Notes under the pieces: generated by a model
Told to the model about the DNA's origin: nothing
The model's database searches: none
The model's input: the letters and a program-made list of their open reading frames with translations, nothing else
In this document: in pieces, positions 45,291 to 53,364 of the stretch
Position numbering within the stretch: the stretch's first letter is position 1
How the letters are laid out: every line of letters begins with the position of its first letter
Source: Bacteroidia bacterium
GTDB taxonomy: Bacteria; Bacteroidota; Bacteroidia; Bacteroidales; Marinilabiliaceae
DNA length: 64,000 nt
Direction of reading: 5' to 3'
Assembly (NCBI GenBank): GCA_030526155.1
Contig: JAUNDI010000009.1
Coordinates: 1-64,000 of the forward strand
Program-made: the position numbers and the translations under genes

Positions 45291-46946
45291 ATGGTATTAT
45301 TGAATATTACTAATATAGGTAAGACTATTGAAGTCGAACCAGGTAAGACATTGGCGGAGATAGCCGATATGATAGGTCTAAAACTTAAGTATACAATACT
45401 TGGAGGTATTGTGAATAATAAGGTAGTTGACCTATCATTTAGGGTATTCCAGCCAAAGTTGATAACCTTCTTTGATATTACCCATCCAGAAGGAATGCGT
45501 GTATATACAAGGTCATTGAGATTCTTGTTGTATGTAGCAGTGAAAGAGGTATTACCTACGGCTAAGTTGGAGATAAGGCATTCGGTATCAAACGGGGTGT
45601 ATTGTGAGGTGGAGAAAGAGGATGGTACGATAGAGCTATCAGAGACAGAGATTGATAAGATTAGGTATAAGATGCGCGAACTTACTGGCGCCTCTTTGCC
45701 ATTTGTGCGAGAAGATATAGAGGCTTCAAAAGCCGAGGAGAAGATAGACAAAGATGCTGGACAAGTAAGACTATTGGAAGAGCATGGCGAATTGTATACT
45801 ACGGTACATACGCTTTTGGGGCATACTGTAGCCTTATATGGAGGGCTGGTACCACATACAGGAGTTGTAGATGTGTATGATATAATGCCATATTATAGAG
45901 GCATGTTGTTGAGGGTGCCAAAGAAAGATGACCCTACGCAGATATCAGATGTCATACGTCAGGATAAGATGTTCTCTGTCTTTATGGAGTTTGATGAGTG
46001 GTTGAAGACCCTACGAGTGGAGAGCCTTACGGATTTGAATGACCATATAGCGCATGGGGATGGGAATACGATAATGCAGATAGCGGAAGCCCTTCATGAG
46101 AAGAAGATAGCTGCCATAGCAGACCTTATAAAGCAGCGTGAGGGGGTGAAGTTTGTGATGATAGCGGGCCCGTCTTCAAGTGGCAAGACTACATTTAGTA
46201 AGCGCTTGGCATTACAGTTGATGGTTAATGGTATGACGCCAATTAACCTATCGACAGATGACTATTTTGTGAATAGGGAAGATACCCCAAGAGATGAGAA
46301 TGGAGATTATGACTTTGAGGCGGTAGAGGCGATAGATATCAAATTCTTCAATGAGCAACTATCGCAATTACTCAATGGAGAAGAGGTAGATGTGCCGAAG
46401 TTTGACTTCAAGACGGGAAAGCGTACATTCGTGGGGAATAAGTTGAAGATGAAAGAGGGGGATGTGTTGGTAATAGAAGGTACCCATGCTTTGACTCCGC
46501 AGCTTACCTATCAGATACCTAGAGAGTCGAAGTTTGGCATATATATATGTCCATTAGCATCGATAAACCTTGATAATTTGACTAGATTACATACGACGGA
46601 CAATAGACTAATACGTCGTATGGTAAGAGATTACGCCACAAGAGGCTATTCTGCAAAAGATACTATAGCAAGATGGCCAAGTGTGCGTAGGGGAGAAGAC
46701 AAATATATCTATCCAAATCAGGAGTATGCTGATGTGATGTTTAATACGGCATTATGTTATGAGTTGTCGGCATTAAAGCCATTAGCAGAGAGTATACTTT
46801 TGGAGGTTGGGAGGAATACTCCGCAATATGTAGAGGCGAGGAGGCTTTTGAAGTTACTGTCGTACTTCAAGACCTTGAAAGGAGATGCGGTACCACCTAC
46901 CTCTATCATAAGAGAATTTTTAGGAGGAAGTTCATTTGAGTATTAA
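45291..46946 (+). CDS. Nucleoside kinase of uridine-kinase type with N-terminal TGS domain
   Basis: A 551-residue protein typical of Bacteroidota. Residues 1-65 resemble a TGS domain (LLNITNIGKTIEVEPGKTLAEIADMIG), followed by a part like the ThrRS editing-associated domain (GLVPHTGVVDVYDIMPYYRGMLLRVP), then a phosphoribulokinase/uridine kinase domain with Walker A GPSSSGKTTFSKRLA near residue 285. The substrate is unproven; uridine or another nucleoside is expected from the family. Confidence 0.85.
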   Translation: MVLLNITNIGKTIEVEPGKTLAEIADMIGLKLKYTILGGIVNNKVVDLSFRVFQPKLITFFDITHPEGMRVYTRSLRFLLYVAVKEVLPTAKLEIRHSVSNGVYCEVEKEDGTIELSETEIDKIRYKMRELTGASLPFVREDIEASKAEEKIDKDAGQVRLLEEHGELYTTVHTLLGHTVALYGGLVPHTGVVDVYDIMPYYRGMLLRVPKKDDPTQISDVIRQDKMFSVFMEFDEWLKTLRVESLTDLNDHIAHGDGNTIMQIAEALHEKKIAAIADLIKQREGVKFVMIAGPSSSGKTTFSKRLALQLMVNGMTPINLSTDDYFVNREDTPRDENGDYDFEAVEAIDIKFFNEQLSQLLNGEEVDVPKFDFKTGKRTFVGNKLKMKEGDVLVIEGTHALTPQLTYQIPRESKFGIYICPLASINLDNLTRLHTTDNRLIRRMVRDYATRGYSAKDTIARWPSVRRGEDKYIYPNQEYADVMFNTALCYELSALKPLAESILLEVGRNTPQYVEARRLLKLLSYFKTLKGDAVPPTSIIREFLGGSSFEY

Positions 46947-46961
46947 ACTTTGCAAAAGTAG

Positions 46962-46991
46962 TTGTTGATATAGAAAGAATTACTAATTTTG
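46962..46991 (+). promoter_or_regulatory. Promoter of rpsO
   Basis: TTG at 46962-46964 and TAATTTTG at 46984-46991 are separated by 19 bp, a good -33/-7 match. It gives a leader of about 70 nt before rpsO. Confidence 0.65.
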
Positions 46992-47004
46992 CAGTCGATT
47001 TAAG

Positions 47005-47035
47005 CTAGTGGTAGAACGAACGATTTTACTGCTGG
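47005..47035 (+). promoter_or_regulatory. Hairpin in the rpsO leader
   Basis: CTAGTGGTAG (47005-47014) can pair throughout with 47026-47035 using several G-U pairs, with an 11-nt loop. S15 represses its own synthesis in many bacteria by binding leader structures containing adjacent G-U and G-C pairs, so this is a candidate site. Its stability is modest. Confidence 0.35.
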
Positions 47036-47066
47036 TGAAAAACTAACAATTTAAATAATATACATT

Positions 47067-47336
47067 ATGTATCTTTCAAAAGAGAAGAAGGAAGAGATCT
47101 TCGGTAATTATGGCAAGACAGCACAGGACACAGGTTCTGCTGAGAGCCAGGTAGCACTTTTCACTTATCGCATCAAGCACCTTACAGAGCACTTGAAGGC
47201 GAACCACAACGACAAGTCGACAGCTTTCGCACTCCGTAAGCTCGTAGGTCAGCGTCGTCGTCAGCTCGACTACCTCAAGTCACGTGACATTGAGCGTTAT
47301 CGTGCTATCGTTGCTAAGCTTGGTTTGCGTAAGTAA
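47067..47336 (+). CDS. rpsO: 30S ribosomal protein S15
   Basis: An 89-residue four-helix protein that binds 16S rRNA early in 30S assembly. It has the family core TGSAESQVALFTYRIKHLTEHLK, the NDKSTAFALRKLVGQRRRQLDYLK region and a YRAIVAKLGLRK end. It is monocistronic, between its own promoter and a strong terminator. Confidence 0.97.
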   Translation: MYLSKEKKEEIFGNYGKTAQDTGSAESQVALFTYRIKHLTEHLKANHNDKSTAFALRKLVGQRRRQLDYLKSRDIERYRAIVAKLGLRK

Positions 47337-47363
47337 TCCGAACGTAGTAATAGGAAAAGATAG

Positions 47364-47401
47364 AATCGTGCATCATAGTAATATGGTGCACGATTTTTTT
47401 G
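47364..47401 (+). terminator. Rho-independent terminator after rpsO
   Basis: AATCGTGCATCAT (47364-47376) pairs with 47383-47395 over 13 bp with one G-U pair and a 6-nt loop, followed by a T-run. Confidence 0.92.
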
Positions 47402-47411
47402 TGTTAATGTT

Positions 47412-47507
47412 GTAGTTTTTCTAGATAGACTAGTTATTCTAGATGGGCTAGAGGATGCTAGGGAGAGGGGCGGATGTGGCCTTGTTCATCGTAAAAAAGT
47501 ATTTATG
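47412..47507 (+). repeat. CTAG-phased repeat, copy C
   Basis: Units start at 47412, 47421, 47430, 47439, 47448 and 47458, reproducing the 9-9-9-9-10 spacing of copies A and B near 17.4 kb, 30 kb away. Two units, CTAGATAGA and CTAGTTATT, are identical to copy B. The tail keeps GGCCTTGTTCATCGTAA but ends in TATTTATG rather than a perfect promoter element. It lies between the convergent rpsO and trxB terminators. Confidence 0.8.
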
Positions 47508-47512
47508 TGAGG

Positions 47513-47549
47513 GGAAAAGAAAAACGCGAATCTAAGGAAGATTCGCGTT
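47513..47549 (-). terminator. Rho-independent terminator after trxB
   Basis: A perfect 11-bp stem (AACGCGAATCT at 47523-47533 against 47539-47549) with a 5-nt loop. On the minus strand it is followed by a T-rich run, and it lies 27 nt after the trxB stop. Confidence 0.9.
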
Positions 47550-47576
47550 GAGATGTAATATGAGATTACGATAGAA

Positions 47577-48506
47577 TTATTCGAGATATTGTTTGCAATC
47601 CATAGCTGCTTTGCAGCCTGATGCGGCGGCTGTGATGCACTGGCGATAACGAGGGTCGGCCACGTCGCCGCAAGCGAAGACACCCATTACGGAGGTGCGA
47701 GTAGTATTGTCGAAAGTTTTGATATATCCCTCTGGGTCGACCTCCACATTAGGGCGGAATAGCTCCGACTTAGGGGTGTGACCGATAGCGAGGAAGAAAC
47801 CATCGACATCTATGGTACGTTGAGATTCGTCGGCCTTACCACGGCGATGTACGAGTACAGCCTGTTTGAGAGTAGGCGAGCCGATGAGGTCGACAGTCTC
47901 ATGTTCGAAAAGGATCTCAATTTTTGGGTTATTGAAAAGCTTATCCTGCATTGCCTTAGAGGCGCGAAGAACATTACGGCGCACGATGAGGTAAACCTTC
48001 TGAGCTAGGGAAGCTAGATATTGAGCCTCCTCAGCAGCGGTATCGCCGCCACCTACTACAGCTACTACTTTATTGCGATAGAAGAAGCCATCGCAAGTAG
48101 CACAAGCCGAGACACCGCTACCGCGAAGACGCTCCTCGGCAGGGAGGCCAAGATACTTAGCCTCTGCACCAGTTGCTATGATGAGAGCCTTAGCCTCGAG
48201 AGTGTTGCCATCATCGAGCAGTACCTTATGAGGAGCATCGATAGACGAGGCGAACTCCACCTTTTCTACAATAGCGCCAACCATATTAGTACCAAGGCGT
48301 TCGGCCTGTTCTCTCATCTGCATTACCAATTCTGTGCCATCTATACCATTAGGGAACCCTGGGTAATTTTCGATGGTAGTGGTAGTAGTAAGTTGGCCTC
48401 CAGGAAGAGGGCCTTCGATGAGTGTAGGATTAAGACCGGCGCGAGATGCGTATATGGCTGCTGTATAACCAGCTGGACCTCCGCCGATGATAATAACATT
48501 ATTCAT
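47577..48506 (-). CDS. trxB: Thioredoxin-disulfide reductase
   Basis: A 309-residue FAD/NADPH flavoenzyme that reduces thioredoxin. FAD site IIGGGPAGYTAAIYASRAG, redox pair in CATCDGFFY, NADPH site VVGGGDTAAEEAQYL, and C-terminal VFACGDVADPRYRQ are all present. It starts 11 nt after the S41 protease gene on the same strand. Confidence 0.96.
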   Translation of the reverse strand: MNNVIIIGGGPAGYTAAIYASRAGLNPTLIEGPLPGGQLTTTTTIENYPGFPNGIDGTELVMQMREQAERLGTNMVGAIVEKVEFASSIDAPHKVLLDDGNTLEAKALIIATGAEAKYLGLPAEERLRGSGVSACATCDGFFYRNKVVAVVGGGDTAAEEAQYLASLAQKVYLIVRRNVLRASKAMQDKLFNNPKIEILFEHETVDLIGSPTLKQAVLVHRRGKADESQRTIDVDGFFLAIGHTPKSELFRPNVEVDPEGYIKTFDNTTRTSVMGVFACGDVADPRYRQCITAAASGCKAAMDCKQYLE

Positions 48507-48517
48507 TCGTCAAATAT

Positions 48518-49960
48518 TTATTTCAATGTGAATGGGATTTGCAAAGCTAGAGGTGTCTTATAGTCTGTAACATCTATCAAGTTAACAGCATTATTATAGG
48601 CAGCAGATTTTGAGGATGATATTTTACCATTAGCTATATACTCCAAAGCGAGAGCGGTAAGCGCCTCATTTTTGTCGCCTAGAGGGAGACGAGCGAGATT
48701 GTTAAACTCATCATACTCGAAGTCAGGATCCATACCATCGCCATCGGTAGTATCGAAAGTCTCCATATTACTATTATAGTATACAGCCACTAGAGGAGCT
48801 ATGAGCCAATTATTGATTCTCTTATCGAAGAAAGGCTCCTTTGTTTTGTTGTTTACGAATAGATCAGGAGTAAGAACAAACATAGCAGTATTTTTTCCAC
48901 CAGAAGTACTACCGATGGTATATACATCCATGTAAGGCTTAAGACCCAAGATAGTTGCCTCAGAAGCAGAGTAAGAGTTACGACCTTGGATTATTACAAC
49001 ATCCTTCAAGTCGAGATTTGAACTGAGGACCTTTTTTGTGAATGTAGATATATCATCATCACCCATCTCCTTAGCAAGATTCTTATTGTACTCATAATGT
49101 ACGATCTCCTTTTCTGCGGCAACAGCTGTAGCAGGAGCGAAAAGCGATGTTAGGTGTGCGCAAGCAGTCATCTCGCCGCCAGGGTTATAACGCAAATCGA
49201 GGATAAGACGTGAGACCCCCTCAGCCTTAAATGAGTTGAATACCTTGGTAAGTTCATCGTTAAACTTAGCGTAATAATTCATATACAAGAGATACCCAAC
49301 CTTAGTGCCATCCTCGAGTGTGAAGATATTTGTCTCTGCAACAGGAGATACGTTTATAACATCAGGAGTGAGCGAATACTCTATTTTGTCAGCGCTACTA
49401 TTATCGGTGTAATGAGCACCCTTGTATGTGCCCTTTTTATTCCACAAATTAGAGTAATTATCAGGTGTTAGATTTTCACCATTGATACTAAATATAAAGT
49501 CGCCCCTTCTTGCGCCAGCATTGTAGGCAGGAGTACCAGGGTATACGTAATCGATAGAAGCGACTACATTTTTTCTTGTTGCGTCAGCATACATAAACGA
49601 GTACTCCCAACCCATAGAGGTAGAAACACCAGTTTGCTCCTTCTTGAAGGCGCTAGCATCGTCGGTAATGAAAGAGAAGATATCCTTAGGGTTGAGAAGT
49701 TTTTTGAAGTACTCCTTGGTATCCTTCTCGTAATTGTAATCTATTACAGGGATTTTTTTAGGAGGAGTATCCTTTGATATGCCCTCATTATATAGGTAAT
49801 AGTAATCCATGATTTGGTAAACAAAGTCGTTTGCCAATATGGTTACCTCGTCGGCCTTATCATTCTTTGGGCGGTCATTAGAATTGACCTCGTCATCATC
49901 GCAAGATGTAAATGCAAATCCTAATAGCAATGTAGCTAATATTGTAGATAGATACTTCAT
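48518..49960 (-). CDS. S41 family (C-terminal processing-like) peptidase, lipoprotein
   Basis: A 480-residue lipoprotein (signal ending GFAFTSC, Cys19). A PDZ-like part (about 130-190, PGTPAYNAGARRGDFIFSINGENL) precedes the S41 serine protease domain with LILDLRYNPGGEMTAC and the catalytic Ser in GRNSYSASEATI. It is of the Bacteroidota lipoprotein type rather than a canonical Prc. It lies upstream of trxB; functional linkage is not evident. Confidence 0.88.
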   Translation of the reverse strand: MKYLSTILATLLLGFAFTSCDDDEVNSNDRPKNDKADEVTILANDFVYQIMDYYYLYNEGISKDTPPKKIPVIDYNYEKDTKEYFKKLLNPKDIFSFITDDASAFKKEQTGVSTSMGWEYSFMYADATRKNVVASIDYVYPGTPAYNAGARRGDFIFSINGENLTPDNYSNLWNKKGTYKGAHYTDNSSADKIEYSLTPDVINVSPVAETNIFTLEDGTKVGYLLYMNYYAKFNDELTKVFNSFKAEGVSRLILDLRYNPGGEMTACAHLTSLFAPATAVAAEKEIVHYEYNKNLAKEMGDDDISTFTKKVLSSNLDLKDVVIIQGRNSYSASEATILGLKPYMDVYTIGSTSGGKNTAMFVLTPDLFVNNKTKEPFFDKRINNWLIAPLVAVYYNSNMETFDTTDGDGMDPDFEYDEFNNLARLPLGDKNEALTALALEYIANGKISSSKSAAYNNAVNLIDVTDYKTPLALQIPFTLK

Positions 49961-50027
49961 TTAGGTGTGATTATTGATTTATAGTGTCAAAGTTCGTTAT
50001 TTATTTTCAACTATGGAGCGTCTTTTC

Positions 50028-50035
50028 TAATTTTG
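50028..50035 (+). promoter_or_regulatory. -7 promoter element for pyrE
   Basis: TAATTTTG matches TAnnTTTG and ends 17 nt before the pyrE ATG. The -33 element is not clear. Confidence 0.5.
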
Positions 50036-50052
50036 CAGAAAAATAATTTGTC

Positions 50053-50685
50053 ATGAACGAGATATCTCTTACAGTAGCAAAACAATTGCTAGACATCAAG
50101 GCTATTCGTCTACAGCCTACCAACCCATTTACATGGGCATCAGGATGGAAGTCACCTATCTATTGCGACAACCGCAAGGCGTTGTCATATTCTGAGGCAC
50201 GTACCTATATTAAAGAGTCGTTTGCCAAGATAGCAAAAGAGAAGTATGCAGAATTTGATGTAGTAGCAGGTGTTGCTACAGGAGCTATTGCACAAGGTGC
50301 ATTGGTAGCAGATCTACTCAACAAGCCATTTATCTATGTACGTTCGGCACCAAAGAACCATGGTATGGAGAACTTGATAGAGGGCGATTTGAAGGCTGGT
50401 CAGAAGGTATTGGTAATAGAGGACCTTATCTCTACAGGCGGTAGCTCACTCAAGGCAGTTGAGGCGCTTCGTAATGCGGGTGCAGAGGTAGTAGGTATGC
50501 TTGCTATCTTCACATATGGTTTCCAGAAGGCTGTAGATGCGTTTGCAGAGGCAAATGTTGAGCTTACAACATTGAGCAACTACAATGACATGATACAAGC
50601 AGCTGTTGAGTCGGGCTATGTAACATCAGCCGACATAGACACACTAAAGGAGTGGCGTAAGTCGCCAGATACTTGGGGCTGCTAA
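50053..50685 (+). CDS. pyrE: Orotate phosphoribosyltransferase
   Basis: Transfers phosphoribosyl from PRPP to orotate, giving OMP in pyrimidine synthesis. The PRPP-binding motif is VLVIEDLISTGGSSLKAVEAL, and FTWASGWKSPIYCDNRKAL and VRSAPKNHGM complete the active site. At 210 residues it is full length. It is a lone plus-strand gene converging on rnhB with 3 nt between the stops. Confidence 0.95.
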   Translation: MNEISLTVAKQLLDIKAIRLQPTNPFTWASGWKSPIYCDNRKALSYSEARTYIKESFAKIAKEKYAEFDVVAGVATGAIAQGALVADLLNKPFIYVRSAPKNHGMENLIEGDLKAGQKVLVIEDLISTGGSSLKAVEALRNAGAEVVGMLAIFTYGFQKAVDAFAEANVELTTLSNYNDMIQAAVESGYVTSADIDTLKEWRKSPDTWGC

Positions 50686-50688
50686 TAA

Positions 50689-51270
50689 TTATAGCTTGAC
50701 CTTCTGAAAGGTTAAGCGATGTAAAGGGGAGGTACCATACTCAGCTATGCCCTTACAATGGGCGGCGGTAGGGTACCCCTTATTTTTATCCCATGCATAA
50801 ACGGGGTAAATCTTATGCTGTTCAAGCATATACTCGTCACGATGAGTCTTAGCCAATATTGATGCGGCGGCGATGCTCATATATTTACCATCGCCCTTAA
50901 CTATAGTGGTATGGTCTATACCCTCGAAAGGGCGGAATCTATTTCCATCTACTATGATATGCTCTGGACGTATGCTCAAGCCATTGATGGCGCCATGCAT
51001 GGCATCATAAGTTGCTTGAAGGATATTTTTCTCATCGATAACACGATTATCTATCATGCATACATGCCAAGCGAGAGCATTCTTCTCTATGATAGGACGA
51101 AGGGCCTCACGTTTTTTAGGAGTGAGTTGCTTACTATCATTTACTAATTCTGATGCGAAATCCTCAGGGAGTATAACGGCTGCAGCGACTACAGGACCAG
51201 CTAGACAACCTCTGCCCGCCTCGTCTACGCCACACTCTATGATACCCTTATTAAGAAATGGTAGTAGCAT
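50689..51270 (-). CDS. rnhB: Ribonuclease HII
   Basis: Cleaves RNA in RNA-DNA hybrids, including single ribonucleotides. The catalytic Asp-Glu pair is in IIECGVDEAGRGCLAGPV and the later Asp in HIIVDGNRFRP and MSIAAASILAKTHRD. The ATG at 51270 (MLLPFLNKG) is chosen, 7 nt after the M28 stop; an upstream TTG would overlap that gene. Length is then 193 residues. Confidence 0.93.
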   Translation of the reverse strand: MLLPFLNKGIIECGVDEAGRGCLAGPVVAAAVILPEDFASELVNDSKQLTPKKREALRPIIEKNALAWHVCMIDNRVIDEKNILQATYDAMHGAINGLSIRPEHIIVDGNRFRPFEGIDHTTIVKGDGKYMSIAAASILAKTHRDEYMLEQHKIYPVYAWDKNKGYPTAAHCKGIAEYGTSPLHRLTFQKVKL

Positions 51271-51277
51271 TGTGGTA

Positions 51278-52270
51278 TTATTTTTCGTTATACAATACAC
51301 CAAGTACTACGCTACCCACTGCGTGGAGTGTGCTGCGGTCTACATTGTCCATTGTATCTTGGTGAGTATGCCAATATGAGGCGAAAGAGGTACTTGTTTG
51401 GGTATCTAGTTGTATAATATCCACGGCAGGGATACCAGTATGTTTGTGGATATAGTAGTGGTCGTCTGTAATAAATCCACCATCGGCATTAATAAAATTG
51501 GCACCAAAGCCCATCTTGTTGGCCCTTTGCCAAATCATATCTACTATGTTCGAAGCCCATTGTTGAGAGTATGACTCCTTATAGAAAGTCGCGTTAGGAG
51601 CTCCCACCATATCAAGAAGTATTGCATATCTAGCCTGAGAAGATTTACCCATCAGGCTCTGTCCCCATAGCTGAGAACCCAAGCACCATGTATCCGGGAG
51701 ATATTTAAGACCAGACTTATGGCTAGGAGTCCCCATATCCTCTACGTCGAAGAAGATTATATCTACACCTATTTTAGACTCCTTTATCTGTAGCTGTCTA
51801 GCCACTTCTAGAAGTACACCTACACCGCTAGCACCATCATTGGCACCATCTATAGGGGTATCGCGAAGTTTTTTATCAGGGTCATTATCAGCGAATGGTC
51901 GGCAGTCCCAATGAGCACATAATATTACTCGATTAGCCTTTTTAGGATTAATACGACCAATGACATTCTTTATTATCTGAGGTTTACCTAAGTAATTTGT
52001 ACCAGTGCCCTCCTGTATCTCTACCTCGGCGCCAAAACGCTTTAGGGTAGAAGATAGGTAATCAAGACATTGGGCATGAGCCGTTGTACCTGGTACACGA
52101 GGACCAAAAGCTACTTGGTCTGCTACAAAGCGATAGGCTGAGTCGGCAGAGAAATCCACCGATACTATCTCCTGCTGTTTCGCTGGTACAGATGCGGTAT
52201 TATTGGTATTCTGGCAAGCAGAGAATAGAGTTACTATTCCCAATATTATTGATAAGGCATTTAGTCTCAT
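51278..52270 (-). CDS. M28 family zinc aminopeptidase / glutaminyl cyclase-like lipoprotein
   Basis: A 330-residue lipoprotein (signal ending TLFSAC). Metal ligands are visible in CAHWDCRPF, GANDGASGVGVLLEVARQL and FFDVEDMG, with a later His near the C-terminus. The Trp after His and the DVED motif resemble the glutaminyl-peptide cyclotransferase branch. N-terminal glutamine cyclisation is known on exported proteins of Bacteroidota, so that role is plausible. It lies between apbE and rnhB. Confidence 0.85.
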   Translation of the reverse strand: MRLNALSIILGIVTLFSACQNTNNTASVPAKQQEIVSVDFSADSAYRFVADQVAFGPRVPGTTAHAQCLDYLSSTLKRFGAEVEIQEGTGTNYLGKPQIIKNVIGRINPKKANRVILCAHWDCRPFADNDPDKKLRDTPIDGANDGASGVGVLLEVARQLQIKESKIGVDIIFFDVEDMGTPSHKSGLKYLPDTWCLGSQLWGQSLMGKSSQARYAILLDMVGAPNATFYKESYSQQWASNIVDMIWQRANKMGFGANFINADGGFITDDHYYIHKHTGIPAVDIIQLDTQTSTSFASYWHTHQDTMDNVDRSTLHAVGSVVLGVLYNEK

Positions 52271-52284
52271 GGTAAATTATACTT

Positions 52285-53313
52285 TTACTTGACAATAACT
52301 CTACGGAACCCATCTGTCATGACCTCCTCAAGTTGCTTATCATCATTCTCAAATATTATCAATGTCTCAACGCCATCCATAGCATTAGCCATTTCGATAG
52401 CTTTCTCTTGTCCGAGTAGCATAAATACTGTAGCCAAGGCATCTGTTGTCATGGTATTCGGACCAAGCACACTTACGCTTAGTGTTTTATGCTCAATAGG
52501 GCAACCTGTGATAGGGTTAATAGTATGAGATATTCTCTTACCATCAGAAGTGTAATAATATTGGCGATATGAACCAGAGGTAGATATAGCACAATCTGAT
52601 ATCTCTATGATATGTTGAGTCTGACGGTCGAATATTGAGTTATTCTCATTAGGAGCATCTATGCCAATACGCCATTTTGTACCATTAGGACTAATACCCT
52701 TGAGGTGCAACTCACCCCCTATCTCTACCATATAGTTCTTTACGCCATGCTTTTCAAGTACCTGAGCGGCAATATCAATACCATAACCCTCAGCAAGAGC
52801 ACACATATCCAACTGTATACGTGGGTCGTCCTTAACTATGCTATCCCCTTGGAGCTGTACCTTATTCATACCCACAAATTTTAGTACATCCTTTGCCCCA
52901 TTAGCAAGGGAGTCATATATCTCTGTAGATATAGTATCTAGCATAAAGCCCTTAGCAAAACGCCAGTGCGCGCTTAGGTCGCGTACTGTCACATCAAATG
53001 CACCGCCAGATAGTTCGTACATCTCTTTAGCCTTATACCAAACAGTGGTAAAGAAGCTATCTACATGGTGCGCCTCATTTCTATTTATCTTTGAAATGGT
53101 AGAGTGTGGATTGAATGTGGATAGCGACTGGTCATATTTATCCAATTCGGCACGTATCTCCTCATGGTAGTTGCTATCAGATTCGTATCGTATATTGTAA
53201 GATGTGCCAAATACGAATCCTGTATTATGTACATAGGTAGGCTTACTATTTTTGCACGATGAGAGTAACCCTAGTGCGATGGTAATAATTATTAGATATC
53301 TATTTGCAATCAT
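52285..53313 (-). CDS. apbE: FAD:protein FMN transferase lipoprotein
   Basis: A 342-residue ApbE-family lipoprotein (signal ending GLLSSC) that attaches FMN to Thr/Ser of proteins such as the Nqr and Rnf complexes outside the cytoplasm. Family features are GTSYNIRY, the HVDS-containing helix, AEGYGIDIAAQVL, YMVEIGGELHLKG and TDALATVFMLLG. It has its own promoter element and heads the apbE-M28-rnhB operon. Confidence 0.92.
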   Translation of the reverse strand: MIANRYLIIITIALGLLSSCKNSKPTYVHNTGFVFGTSYNIRYESDSNYHEEIRAELDKYDQSLSTFNPHSTISKINRNEAHHVDSFFTTVWYKAKEMYELSGGAFDVTVRDLSAHWRFAKGFMLDTISTEIYDSLANGAKDVLKFVGMNKVQLQGDSIVKDDPRIQLDMCALAEGYGIDIAAQVLEKHGVKNYMVEIGGELHLKGISPNGTKWRIGIDAPNENNSIFDRQTQHIIEISDCAISTSGSYRQYYYTSDGKRISHTINPITGCPIEHKTLSVSVLGPNTMTTDALATVFMLLGQEKAIEMANAMDGVETLIIFENDDKQLEEVMTDGFRRVIVK

Positions 53314-53334
53314 TATAGTGCCGTTTTATGTCTG

Positions 53335-53342
53335 CAAAATTA
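53335..53342 (-). promoter_or_regulatory. -7 promoter element for apbE-M28-rnhB
   Basis: On the minus strand TAATTTTG matches the consensus, 21 nt before the apbE ATG at 53313. Confidence 0.5.
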
Positions 53343-53364
53343 GTCTTTTTTATAGTATATCGCG

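Noticed and set aside
50689..51303. Longer RNase HII start at 51303
   Set aside because: It would begin with TTG, overlap the end of the M28 gene and add residues not seen in the family.
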